Source: Sporolactobacillus sp. THM19-2 | GTDB lineage: Bacteria; Bacillota; Bacilli; Bacillales; Sporolactobacillaceae | NCBI RefSeq assembly: GCF_004153195.1 | Contig: NZ_SEMC01000002.1 | Coordinates: forward strand, 248,001-312,000 | Length of the DNA: 64,000 bases | Direction of reading: 5' to 3' | In this document: positions 37,243-45,390 of the stretch, piece after piece | Numbering within the stretch: the stretch's first letter is position 1 | Layout of the letters: each line of letters begins with the position of its first letter | Program-made: the position numbers and the translations under genes | The notes under the pieces: generated by a model | What the model was told of the DNA's origin: nothing | Databases searched by the model: none | The model's input: the letters and a program-made list of their open reading frames with translations, nothing else

Positions 37243-38175
37243 ATGCCCTATGAAGGTCCAAAAGCCCTGTTCGCCGCATGGGTCAGCCTGATCAGCAACT
37301 TTTTTCTGACTGTGATCAAGATTGTCTTCGGTATCTTTTTCCACAGTACCGCACTCGTCGCCGACGGTGTTCATAACGGAGGGGATGTGATCGCGTCTGT
37401 CGCAACCATTGGATCAATGAAATGGTCGAACCATCCCGCCGACATCGAACATCCTTACGGGCATGGCAAGGCGGAAGATATCTCTTCTGCCTTTGTTGCT
37501 CTGATACTCATTGCTGCTGCAGCATTTCTGATCTTTGATGCCGTCAGGGCCCTTTTCGAACCGGCTTCACCCGTCAGCGTGTGGGCGTTTGCTGCAGCTG
37601 CTGTCTCTGCTGTCTGGAAGTGGTTCCTGTATATTTATACAAATAAAGCAGCTTTAGCTTATCACAGCAAAAGCCTGCGGGCGACTGCTTCTGATCATCT
37701 GGCCGATATCTATGCCTCATCTGCCGCTGCCGTCGGACTGGGTATCGGATGGATCGGTCAGATTCTGGGATTGCCTTATTCACATTATTGCGACCCTGTT
37801 GCCGGCATTGTCGTTTCTTTTCTCGTACTGAGAATTGCTGTGATTATGATAAAAAAAACGACCAATGTGCTTATGGACAGCAGTGTCGATGAAAACATAC
37901 AGGAAAAGTACAAAGCGGTCTTTCTTTCTTTTCCGGAAGTAAAAAAGATCGATATTCTGCGGGCAAGGGAACACGGTAACGTTATCCTGATTGATGCCCA
38001 GATCCGTCTGCCCGCCTCCCTGAATATTCAGGAAGGTGACGACATTACAGAGGAGATTCGCAAAAAAATCATGGCGAAATTTCCTGATGTAGAAGAAGTC
38101 CTGATCCACATCAATCCCTGGTATGAGGGAAAGAAAATTGTCGAACCCGATTCTGTTCCTGATTTAAAAAAATAA
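37243..38175 (+). CDS. Cation diffusion facilitator family metal exporter
   Basis: 310 residues. Six predicted membrane segments (among them ALFAAWVSLISNFFLTVIKI, ALILIAAAAFLIFDAVRAL, YCDPVAGIVVSFLVLRIAVI). Metal-site motifs: LVADGVHNGGDV (HxxxD) in TM2 and ATASDHLADIYAS (HxxxD) in TM5. The C-terminal cytosolic domain (about 205-310) ends with DVEEVLIHINPW. This is the CDF plan, closest in style to manganese-exporting MneP-type proteins, but Zn, Co or Fe cannot be excluded. Start preceded by a GCGGGGTG site. Confidence 0.88.
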   Translation: MPYEGPKALFAAWVSLISNFFLTVIKIVFGIFFHSTALVADGVHNGGDVIASVATIGSMKWSNHPADIEHPYGHGKAEDISSAFVALILIAAAAFLIFDAVRALFEPASPVSVWAFAAAAVSAVWKWFLYIYTNKAALAYHSKSLRATASDHLADIYASSAAAVGLGIGWIGQILGLPYSHYCDPVAGIVVSFLVLRIAVIMIKKTTNVLMDSSVDENIQEKYKAVFLSFPEVKKIDILRAREHGNVILIDAQIRLPASLNIQEGDDITEEIRKKIMAKFPDVEEVLIHINPWYEGKKIVEPDSVPDLKK

Positions 38176-38247
38176 TCATTATCCGATGACACACCGATAT
38201 ATTCTACAGGTGATAAAGAATCAAATTATGAACAGAAGGTGCAACTG

Positions 38248-38709
38248 ATGTCATCAGATACAACAACCCACGTCGCCCTTACCTTACTCATCGGCGACAT
38301 AACAGTCGGACTCCTGATACGTGACGTTCGGGAAATTCTTGAACCCATTCCTGCAATTGATGTTCCGGTCACGCATCCCTGTTTTGCAGGACTGATTCTA
38401 AACAGAGGCGAAGTGCTTCCTCTGTTCGATCTTTCCGGACTGTTAGAGGCGGGATATTCCCCTGCACTGAAGCCGGAGGATAAAAAATACATCATCTGCC
38501 AGTCTGCTTCCGGGGCCTGTGCCCTTGAAGCAGACGCTGTCCGGGACACGATTTCCTTTTCTTCTGAACAACTATATGCCTGTGATCTGCCCCTCCGATC
38601 AAAAAAGGTCCTCCTGAAGGATAAAGAACTACCGCTTTTAGACAGTGGCGCTGTCATGGCGAACATCAGCCGGCTGAATCAATCCGTCAGAAAAAGTGCC
38701 GGATATTAA
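38248..38709 (+). CDS. Stand-alone CheW-like domain protein
   Basis: About 153 residues: LTLLIGDITVGLLIRDVREIL, followed by VTHPCFAGLILNRGEVLPLFDLSG, matches the CheW domain (coupling of receptors to CheA, here LILNRGEVLPLFDL equals the xxxxRGxxxPVxDL core). The N-terminal start is the ATG eight bases after AGAAGG. No che genes are adjacent, so it may be a motility coupling protein or a CheV/CheW paralogue with another job. Confidence 0.75.
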   Translation: MSSDTTTHVALTLLIGDITVGLLIRDVREILEPIPAIDVPVTHPCFAGLILNRGEVLPLFDLSGLLEAGYSPALKPEDKKYIICQSASGACALEADAVRDTISFSSEQLYACDLPLRSKKVLLKDKELPLLDSGAVMANISRLNQSVRKSAGY

Positions 38710-38763
38710 AGAGAACCTGTTGACCGACAAGCTGCAGACGCGGCCAGTGACCCGGCTTTTCTC
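38707..38763 (+). repeat. Short post-stop repeat, copy 1
   Basis: Begins at the stop codon of the CheW-like gene and runs TAAAGAGAACCTGTTGACCG, then CAGACG and GGCCAG, to CGGCTTTTCT. It matches 41256-41311, which also begins at a stop codon. Confidence 0.5.
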
Positions 38764-38997
38764 AACCGTCTATCCGTCATACTTCTTAAGAAATGGAAAG
38801 CTGATTGCAATGTGGATTAAAAGGGATGATAAGGAATTCTGAAATTATTTTCTCCCAAAACAGGGGAAATTCTGAAGTCGTATGATCAAAAATCAGGGAC
38901 GATCGGGGAAATTTATCCCAACATGATGAAAAATACAGGTGGAGGTTTCCTGAGATGTGCTCTTATCGGTTGGGGGATCAGTTAAGCGCATGGTCAG

Positions 38998-39192
38998 ATG
39001 AATAGACGGAAAAATTCCACTTACTCGGTAATTAAATTTATGAATAACTAAAATAGGCGGAGAGATTCCGCCTATTGACTAGAGAAACGGGATAAAGGAG
39101 CTTTTTGCCTGGCCTAATCGGAAAAGTTCTGCTTATCTCCCCTCCGAAAAGCGTGCCGTTCTGCCCCTAACCGGAAAGTATCCGCTTATTTT
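38998..39192 (-). repeat. Four-palindrome intergenic element, copy 2 (inverted relative to copy 1)
   Basis: Palindromic units start at about 39002, 39053, 39114 and 39167 (steps 51, 61, 53), the best being AATAGGCGGAGAGATTCCGC at 39052-39071, which continues CTATT. The reverse complement aligns along its length with 20630-20825, with the same unit order and spacing. Part of a gene-free stretch 38710-39951. Confidence 0.7.
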
Positions 39193-39244
39193 ACTTTTTG
39201 CTCTAAGCACAAAACATCCTATTTAAAAGAAAGTGGGATGAAAG

Positions 39245-39640
39245 CTCTCCAAGACGGGACATAGCCTATGGCTACTTTCGAAGGGTTCACAATACGCTGA
39301 AGAAGATTGGCCCGGCCAAACGGTAAGGACTCACCTGTAAGGGGCCAGCCTCATGCCTGATTACTCAGGGTATGAGGGGGTCATTTTCCGACAATCGGCG
39401 TGTCTTCACGCCTGTTGATCGGGCGAACTATAAGCGGCAACGGCTCTACAATAAACGGACAGCCGTTGAGCGAGTCAGCAGTCGGCTGGGCGCTTCCCCC
39501 GGTTTTGAAGTGCACACAATCCGTGGCATGACAAAAATGCATATCCGATGCGGACCGGCTCTCTCGTGATGCTGGCAGGCTCTGGAACGTATCAAAGAAA
39601 AACAATCGGAAAAAATGAGAAGCCGGGTTACCGTCTGAAA
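39245..39640 (+). pseudogene. Decayed transposase C-terminal fragment (DDE type)
   Basis: The plus strand encodes RRVFTPVDRANYKR, RLYNKRTAVERVSSRLG and HTIRGMTKM, the pattern seen at the end of DDE transposases (KRTAVER...SRLK...VRGLKKV). After a stop/frameshift near 39560, another frame continues LVMLAGSG, as expected for the next family segment. No full-length frame, no N-terminal half and no inverted repeats are visible. Confidence 0.65.
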
Positions 39641-39642
39641 AG

Positions 39643-39700
39643 TTATCCACATGTGGATAACCCCATCACCAGCCATTTTAAAAACCAAAATTGTGGATAA
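39643..39700. promoter_or_regulatory. Three perfect DnaA boxes
   Basis: TTATCCACA (39643-39651) and TGTGGATAA (39652-39660) are joined back to back as an 18-bp palindrome; a third TGTGGATAA is at 39692-39700. All three match the consensus fully. They lie about 20 kb from dnaA in otherwise decayed DNA. Confidence 0.7.
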
Positions 39701-39870
39701 CAGGAGCCGTCTGCCTTTTTTCAGCTCATTCGGGAATCACTTCAAAAATCATGAGAAAATCTAACAAAATCAGCAGGCAAAGCTTTGACAATGCGAAAAA
39801 TAACGGATTCCTGTTTGAGATAAAAAAGAAAAAATCAACATCGTAAAAAGTTCGAAACAGAACAAACCCG

Positions 39871-39899
39871 TTGACTCTTTTCCTGATGAAGTCTATACT
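39871..39899 (+). promoter_or_regulatory. SigA promoter of the HD-domain gene
   Basis: TTGACT, 17 bases, TATACT, about 50 bases before the start codon. Confidence 0.75.
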
Positions 39900-39951
39900 G
39901 ATCAGAATTATTTATTCAGAGTACACAGACATGATATGAAAGGGGGAATTA

Positions 39952-40602
39952 ATGATGGGCATTCATAAATATTTTCAAAGCCTTTCGGACCTGGAAGGTA
40001 TTTATCGCTGCCCGGGCGTTTTCAAGTATCAGGAGCATTCCGTTGCCAGTCATTCTTTTAAAGTCGCGACAATCGCTCAGTTTCTCGCGACAGTAGAAGA
40101 TCAAAGCGGTCACACGGTAGACTGGAAAAAAGTCTATGAACGGGCTATTAATCATGATTATTCCGAACTGTTCACAGGGGATATTAAAACCCCGGTCAAA
40201 TATGCACTCCCTAAATTAAGAGAGCTTTTCTCTCAGGTGGAAGGGTCCATGACACAGGAATTTCTGGATCATCAGTTTCCTCCTGAATTCAGGAAAGTCT
40301 ATGAAAGCCGATTTAAAGAAGGAAAAGACGATTCACTCGAAGGACGCATCCTGTCCGTTGCTGATAAGATCGATCTGCTTTATGAAGCATACGGCGAAAT
40401 ACAGAAGGGAAACCCTGAGCCCCTGTTTTTCCAGATTTATCAGGAAGCTCTGTCCTCGATTATCAAATTCAGAGAAATGCCGTCAGTCTCCTATTTTATC
40501 CATGTGATCCTGAAAGAATTGATTGAAGAGGAAACAACCGAGCAGAAACGGATCAAAGAAATTACGACAAATCTGCTTTCTGAAAACAAAGATAACCCCT
40601 GA
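39952..40602 (+). CDS. HD-domain hydrolase, YfbR-like 5'-nucleotidase type
   Basis: 216 residues. His/Asp metal motifs: YQEHSVASHSFKVATIAQ near residues 26-43 and the HD doublet in AINHDYSELFTGDI (about 66-80), then GRILSVADKIDLLYEAYGEI. This matches YfbR/YpgQ-style HD phosphohydrolases, which act on deoxynucleoside 5'-monophosphates or similar. Two tandem ATG codons follow a GGGGG site; either may start. Confidence 0.75.
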   Translation: MMGIHKYFQSLSDLEGIYRCPGVFKYQEHSVASHSFKVATIAQFLATVEDQSGHTVDWKKVYERAINHDYSELFTGDIKTPVKYALPKLRELFSQVEGSMTQEFLDHQFPPEFRKVYESRFKEGKDDSLEGRILSVADKIDLLYEAYGEIQKGNPEPLFFQIYQEALSSIIKFREMPSVSYFIHVILKELIEEETTEQKRIKEITTNLLSENKDNP

Positions 40603-40611
40603 GGCTTCTTC

Positions 40612-40640
40612 TTGCTTCCATTACGGTTCTCCCCTATCAT
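40612..40640 (+). promoter_or_regulatory. SigA promoter of the DUF420 gene
   Basis: TTGCTT, 17 bases, TATCAT, about 45 bases before the start codon. Confidence 0.6.
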
Positions 40641-40685
40641 AGAAAGTGAGATTGAATGTTAATCTGAAAGTTAAGGAGAGTCATA

Positions 40686-41258
40686 ATGGATAAAAGGATA
40701 CAAAGAGCAGACACTGAACGCATACATGACAAAAAAGGGAAGAATTACGCCCTCCCGATCATCACTTTCGCAATCCTTGCCAATGTCGCCATTTTGCTGT
40801 TGTTTTTTGCACCATTTATTGGCTATCAGGGGAAAGTGAACGACGATATTTATATTCTTCCTAAACTTAACGCCGTATTTAACAGTTTTACCTTTATTTT
40901 TCTTGTCGCCGCACTTATTGCCATTAAGAAAAAAAGGATTAATCTGCACCGCGGATTTATTCTTGCTGCCTTCACGACAACCTTTCTGTTCCTTTTGTCA
41001 TATCTTTCCTTTCATTTTATTGCCCCGCCTGCACACTTCGGCGGTACCGGACCGGTTCGCCCGATTTACTTTTTTATTCTGATTACGCACAGTACACTTG
41101 CCGCCCTGGTTGTTTTCCTTGCTCCGTTTGCAACGGTCTGGGGCTGGACGATGCAGGTGCGAAAGCATAAACGGATTGTTCGCTGGACCATGCCAATTTG
41201 GCTCTATGTCAGCCTGACAGGCGTCGTTGTCTATCTGATGATGGCTCCTTATTATTAA
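40686..41258 (+). CDS. DUF420 membrane protein (CtaM/YozB-like)
   Basis: 190 residues with about five membrane segments, starting at ALPIITFAILANVAILLLFF. HRGFILAAFTTTFLFLLSY and ITHSTLAALVVFLAPFA carry the conserved His residues of the DUF420 family. B. subtilis CtaM/YozB of this family is needed for heme-copper oxidase maturation. No oxidase genes are nearby, so a role here is inferred only. AAGGAG precedes the ATG. Confidence 0.82.
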   Translation: MDKRIQRADTERIHDKKGKNYALPIITFAILANVAILLLFFAPFIGYQGKVNDDIYILPKLNAVFNSFTFIFLVAALIAIKKKRINLHRGFILAAFTTTFLFLLSYLSFHFIAPPAHFGGTGPVRPIYFFILITHSTLAALVVFLAPFATVWGWTMQVRKHKRIVRWTMPIWLYVSLTGVVVYLMMAPYY

Positions 41259-41311
41259 GGAACATTGCTGACCGGCAAACCGCAGACGCCGCCAGAGGAT
41301 TCGTTTTTCTG
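41256..41311 (+). repeat. Short post-stop repeat, copy 2
   Basis: Begins at the stop codon of the DUF420 gene: TAAGGAACATTGCTGACCGG, then CAAACCGCAGACGCCGCCAG and TTTTTCT. About three quarters of positions match 38707-38763. Confidence 0.5.
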
Positions 41312-41320
41312 ATACTTTAA

Positions 41321-41357
41321 AAAAGCAGCGGCAGCCTTTTTGGCTGCCACTGCTTTT
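41321..41357. terminator. Bidirectional terminator between the DUF420 gene and rpsR
   Basis: A 16-bp stem AAAAGCAGCGGCAGCC/GGCTGCCACTGCTTTT with one mismatch and a five-base loop, with T runs in both directions. It serves two convergent genes. Confidence 0.92.
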
Positions 41358-41365
41358 TTATCTGT

Positions 41366-41596
41366 TTATTCCGCTGTATAGGGAAGCAGGGCCATCTGAC
41401 GGGCGCGTTTAATCGCTCTGGTCAGCTGACGCTGGTACTTCGCACTGGTTCCTGTTACACGACGGGGCAGGATCTTTCCTCGCTCGGAAATGAACCTTCT
41501 CAGCAGATCAACATCTTTATAATCAATATAAGTAATGTGATTTACTGTGAAATAGCATACTTTACGGCGTTTACCGCGAGATCTGCGCATACCCAT
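41366..41596 (-). CDS. rpsR: 30S ribosomal protein S18
   Basis: 76 residues, basic: [13 protein letters not shown] and [20 protein letters not shown] with [19 protein letters not shown] are S18 signatures. Cys-containing N terminus (a single Cys, so not the zinc form). AGGAGG lies nine bases before the first ATG. Third gene of rpsF-ssb-rpsR. Confidence 0.98.
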   Translation of the reverse strand: MGMRRSRGKRRKVCYFTVNHITYIDYKDVDLLRRFISERGKILPRRVTGTSAKYQRQLTRAIKRARQMALLPYTAE

Positions 41597-41632
41597 ATCC
41601 GTGCACCTCCTCTTTTATTCGTCGGATGCCTG

Positions 41633-42154
41633 TCAGAACGGCAGATCATCATCCGATATATTGATTGGTTTGCTGTCATTTGCGAAGGGATCGTCAAAAG
41701 AAGGGGCATTCTGATCACTGTTGCCATTTTCATTCGGGCGCCTCGCTTGTTGTTTCTGCGAGGCGTAGCCGTTATGATCTCCTGTGGGGGCAGGAGCGGC
41801 ATTCCCTCCGTTATTAGTACCATTGTGTCTTGCACCCTTGGGTTCAAGAAACTGAACACTGTCGGCAACGACTTCGGTCACATATACTCTCCGGCCTTCA
41901 TTATTTTCATAATTGCGTGTCTGGATCCGTCCGTCGACACCAGCCAGACTTCCTTTGTTCAGGAAATTCGCCACATTCTCTGCCTGTCTGCGCCAGACAA
42001 CTACCGGAATAAAATCTGCTTCACGTTCACCCTGCTGATTTGAAAACGGACGGTCCACAGCAAGGGTAAAACTTGTTACAGCCACTCCATTTGGTGTATA
42101 ACGGAGTTCCGGAGTTTTGGTAAGCCGTCCGACAAGCACGACCCGATTAATCAA
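41633..42154 (-). CDS. ssb: Single-stranded DNA-binding protein
   Basis: 173 residues. OB fold [20 protein letters not shown] and [18 protein letters not shown], a Gly/Asn-rich linker, and the acidic protein-docking tip ISDDDLPF. Coats ssDNA and recruits replication and repair factors. Between rpsF and rpsR as in most Bacilli. Confidence 0.98.
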   Translation of the reverse strand: MINRVVLVGRLTKTPELRYTPNGVAVTSFTLAVDRPFSNQQGEREADFIPVVVWRRQAENVANFLNKGSLAGVDGRIQTRNYENNEGRRVYVTEVVADSVQFLEPKGARHNGTNNGGNAAPAPTGDHNGYASQKQQARRPNENGNSDQNAPSFDDPFANDSKPINISDDDLPF

Positions 42155-42176
42155 CAGAATCCCCCCGATTCCTGTT

Positions 42177-42482
42177 TTATTTTACTTCTTCCGGCTTGCG
42201 TTCGTCTTTAATGGTCATAAATCGAATGACATCATCATTGATTTTCACAAGACGATCAAATTCATTAATTGCTTTATTGTCGGCTGTTACAAACAAATCA
42301 ACATAGACACCGGTATTATAATCATTGATCTCATAGGCCAGTCGGCGTTTGCCCATTTCCTTGACATCATTGATTTCGGCGCCATTATCCGTCAGGATGG
42401 AAGCAACCTTTTCCTTAACGGCTTTTTCCTGATCGTCTTCCAGATCCGGACGCAGGATGTACAGTATTTCATATTTGCGCAC
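42177..42482 (-). CDS. rpsF: 30S ribosomal protein S6
   Basis: About 101 residues from a GTG start six or so bases after [23 protein letters not shown] and [21 protein letters not shown] are S6 landmarks. An upstream frame extension lacks a start site and is not used. Pairs with S18 in the 30S platform. First gene of its operon. Confidence 0.97.
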   Translation of the reverse strand: MRKYEILYILRPDLEDDQEKAVKEKVASILTDNGAEINDVKEMGKRRLAYEINDYNTGVYVDLFVTADNKAINEFDRLVKINDDVIRFMTIKDERKPEEVK

Positions 42483-42555
42483 GATTTTCACCTCCCTTTG
42501 GACTAAGCGGCCCCTCAACGGAGCAGAGAGCAAGTTTACTCACTCATAGATTGAA

Positions 42556-42584
42556 ATGATAGCATACTTTATCTATCAATGCAA
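42556..42584 (-). promoter_or_regulatory. SigA promoter of rpsF-ssb-rpsR
   Basis: TTGCAT, 17 bases, TATCAT on the minus strand. The roughly 65-base leader contains GCTCC/GGGGC hairpin arms followed by CGC. This might be the S6:S18 autoregulatory leader known from Firmicutes, but I cannot confirm its consensus. Confidence 0.65.
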
Positions 42585-42759
42585 GAAAAATTGGGCGGTC
42601 GATTCTGTCGTGCCGGGTATTCTCATCGTTGTGTTGTTTTGCTGTAAACGGTGCAACCTTTCATATCTCATTTTGTCGTCGTTTTTTACGTGCTTTCTGG
42701 TGCTCATGGCAATCATCTCGATGCTTGCCACTATGGATGAGGTATTCGTCCGGAACGAA

Positions 42760-43704
42760 TCAGCCACTGCCTTTACTCAGTGAACCGGTCGGATCGAAAT
42801 CGGCGACTTCTTCCCGCCACATCTGTGCATTTACACGCAGCATCCGGAGAAACGCCTGCAGGGCAGAGGACAGCCACTTTGATTGATGATAGACGAGCTG
42901 GGTCGCCACCGGAACGATATCGTCCTGCCACGGCAGAACGACCAGTCTGTTTTGCCTGATTTCTGATTTCACCGTTACATAGGGCAAGTACGCAATGCCG
43001 AGTCCGCACATGACACACTGTTTGATTGCTTCGATATTCCAGAATTCCAGATCGGTCCTGACAGGCGCTCCGCACCGGTTCATGTAACTTTCAAACAACT
43101 CCCGATAGCGGCAACCCGGCTCCGTTGAAAGAATGGGCTCTTCCTGGAGATCGGCGGGCCGGAGCCGCGCCGATTTCGTTAACGGATGCTGTGGCGGGGC
43201 AATCAGCACCATCGGTTCGCGAACGAGCACTTCCGTGTGAAGATCGGGAAACGTTGCTTCTTCCTGCAGGAGAAAGGCAACATCCAGTTCACCATTTTTT
43301 GCTTCCTCTCTCAGTTGCTGGCACATCCCCGGCTTCAAAATGATTTTCACATGGGGATAGCGCCTGCGGTACGCGTCAATCACTGCGGGCAGTCGATAAG
43401 CAGCGAGTGATTCCGGGGCTCCGATCACGATCTTTCCGGACGGAATGCCGCTTTCTTTTGTCTGTGCCAGAGCCGAATCGTGCAGCGCAACGATTTGGCG
43501 GGCATAAGGGAGCAGCCGCTTTCCTGCCTCAGTCAGTGTAATTTTTTTACCGAGCCGGTTAAACAAAGGTATCCCGATCTCCGCTTCCAGCCCCTGTATT
43601 TGTGCCGTTATGCTTGACTGTGCGTAGCCAAGGCTGTCGGCAGCCCGGCTGAATCCCCTGACGTCGGTCACCGTGATAAACGTCTGCAGCTGGCGTATCT
43701 CCAC
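42760..43704 (-). CDS. LysR family transcriptional regulator
   Basis: About 314 residues. N-terminal winged helix VEIRQLQTFITVTDVRGFSR then AADSLGYAQSSITAQIQGLE, followed by the two-lobed LysR effector domain (GKIVIGAPESLAAYRLPAV ... CGLGIAYLPY). The start is the GTG nine bases after AAGGAGG; upstream in-frame sequence belongs to the promoter region. Divergent from an APC-type permease, so it probably controls that gene in response to the transported compound. The LysR family usually activates a divergent target. Confidence 0.9.
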   Translation of the reverse strand: MEIRQLQTFITVTDVRGFSRAADSLGYAQSSITAQIQGLEAEIGIPLFNRLGKKITLTEAGKRLLPYARQIVALHDSALAQTKESGIPSGKIVIGAPESLAAYRLPAVIDAYRRRYPHVKIILKPGMCQQLREEAKNGELDVAFLLQEEATFPDLHTEVLVREPMVLIAPPQHPLTKSARLRPADLQEEPILSTEPGCRYRELFESYMNRCGAPVRTDLEFWNIEAIKQCVMCGLGIAYLPYVTVKSEIRQNRLVVLPWQDDIVPVATQLVYHQSKWLSSALQAFLRMLRVNAQMWREEVADFDPTGSLSKGSG

Positions 43705-43732
43705 GTGATGAGTCCTCCTTCCGCTTGTTTCA

Positions 43733-43765
43733 TCGAAATTATCGATCGTTTTATTCGAAATTATC
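43733..43765 (+). promoter_or_regulatory. Candidate LysR operator (two direct repeats)
   Basis: TCGAAATTATC occurs at 43733-43743 and again at 43755-43765, 22 bases apart (about two helical turns), upstream of the permease -35. The spacing suits binding of a LysR multimer on one face of the DNA. Confidence 0.5.
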
Positions 43766-43776
43766 CGTTTTACCGA

Positions 43777-43806
43777 TTGAAAACCCACTGTTACACTTAC
43801 TATATT
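43777..43806 (+). promoter_or_regulatory. SigA promoter of the permease gene
   Basis: TTGAAA, 18 bases, TATATT, just downstream of the paired TCGAAATTATC repeats. Confidence 0.6.
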
Positions 43807-43851
43807 GCGAAAGATGAAAAGGTTCAAGAAAAAACAGGGGGGATGAAAGAC

Positions 43852-45108
43852 ATGCGGAAGAAAAAAATCGGCCCGATCCTGCTGAGCGGACTGATCATCG
43901 GTCCGATTCTCGGATCCGGCATCATCATTCTTCCACCGCTGATCTTCCGAACGATCGGAGATTACGCGCTCGTAGCCTGGCTTCTGACGATGATCGTCAG
44001 TTTTGTGTTTGCTGCCGTGTTTGGCAGATTGTACATTCGGTTTCCAGGTGATTCAGGGGCGGCGCAAGCCGTCGAACAGGCGCTCGGCAAACCGTTTCGA
44101 AATCTCGGTGCCATGTTTCTGATCATCGCGGTATGTCTTGGGCCGATTGCCGTGCTGAGCACCGCTTCGGATTATCTCAGCCTGTGGACCGGAAAAGACA
44201 GTCCCTTTATCTTATTAGCGTTGCTGATGCTTGTCTATGCGGGCGTTTCGATGAGCATCACGTCGCTGGGCAGGCTTTCGCTGATCCTGTCCAGTTCGAT
44301 TACCGTACTCCTCGTCAGCGGTGCCCTCCATTCCCTGCTGTTCGCCCGCGGACGCATCGACTTTTCGACGCCGTTCCAGCTGCCGGCTTTTGGCTACAGC
44401 CTGCTGCTCCTGTTCTGGTGCCTTGTCGGATGGGAGGTTATCGGCAACTACACCGGAGAAGTCAGACAGCCGAAAAAAACGATTCACCGGGCAATTATAT
44501 TTAGCTGTCTTGTTATCGCCGTTGTCTCGCTGACCGTCGCGGCGGCTGTGCAGTGGGTGGATCCGGAAAAGCTTCATGTTCCCGTCAGCGGAAAACTGGA
44601 TCTCATTCTTAGCTCTCTTTTCGGCTCCCGGGCAAAACCGTTGATCGCCCTGATCACGGCCGCGTTATGTTTGAGCACCGTTATAATGGTCATCGGCGGC
44701 GTCTCCCGGCTTATCGCTGCTCAAGCCGACAAAGGTATCTTTCCGGCGCCTCTTGCTTATCGGAATAAAAAAGGTGTACCCGTTGCCGCGCTCAGCGTTA
44801 TGTTCTCCGTCCACCTGACAGTTTTTCTGCTGGCCGAGTTGCGGCTGATCACCCTCGTTCAGATCATCGCCATCGCCAACACATTTTTTCTCGGCAATGC
44901 TTTTCTCGGCCTTGTGGCAGCTTTTCGCCTTCTGGAGGAAAAATGGATACGATGGAGCTCTGTTTTTCTTGGTATCGGCCTTCTGTCACTGCTGATCTTC
45001 ACAGCTAAATGGGTGCTCGTCGCAATCGTCGGAATGACCGTCTGGACATGGCTTCGCACAGTACATGCCAGGCATCCTGCCTCTTCCATCCGGAAAAAAG
45101 AACATTAA
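43852..45108 (+). CDS. APC superfamily amino acid transporter (YjeH-like)
   Basis: About 418 residues with roughly 12 membrane segments. The first, LLSGLIIGPILGSGIIILPP, carries the APC helix-breaking GxG motif; GWEVIGNYTGEVRQPKK corresponds to the conserved loop after TM6. Resembles YjeH-type amino-acid exporters/permeases; the substrate is not determinable. An ATG nine bases before this one lies directly against the GGGGGG site, so the later ATG is preferred. Confidence 0.8.
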   Translation: MRKKKIGPILLSGLIIGPILGSGIIILPPLIFRTIGDYALVAWLLTMIVSFVFAAVFGRLYIRFPGDSGAAQAVEQALGKPFRNLGAMFLIIAVCLGPIAVLSTASDYLSLWTGKDSPFILLALLMLVYAGVSMSITSLGRLSLILSSSITVLLVSGALHSLLFARGRIDFSTPFQLPAFGYSLLLLFWCLVGWEVIGNYTGEVRQPKKTIHRAIIFSCLVIAVVSLTVAAAVQWVDPEKLHVPVSGKLDLILSSLFGSRAKPLIALITAALCLSTVIMVIGGVSRLIAAQADKGIFPAPLAYRNKKGVPVAALSVMFSVHLTVFLLAELRLITLVQIIAIANTFFLGNAFLGLVAAFRLLEEKWIRWSSVFLGIGLLSLLIFTAKWVLVAIVGMTVWTWLRTVHARHPASSIRKKEH

Positions 45109-45390
45109 AAGAAAGGACGGGGTCGTAGCGCTGGCGTAAGCAGAACGACGGATGCCAGCAATCGCTCTATTGTATGAAAATAAGCAGTTAAAAATCAGCC
45201 GCCGATAAACATCGGATCGCAACCGGCAATGTCTTTTCTTTTTCGGTTTGTCCCCGACCTTGCAACGACAGATCGATGCTTATTTTCGCCGCGCTTCATC
45301 GAGTATCCGCTTTCTTAAACTGGTAAAAACGGGCACGGATGGAAACAGCAGCGGATCTGTTATTGGTCTGCTAAAAAAGTTGACCCGATG

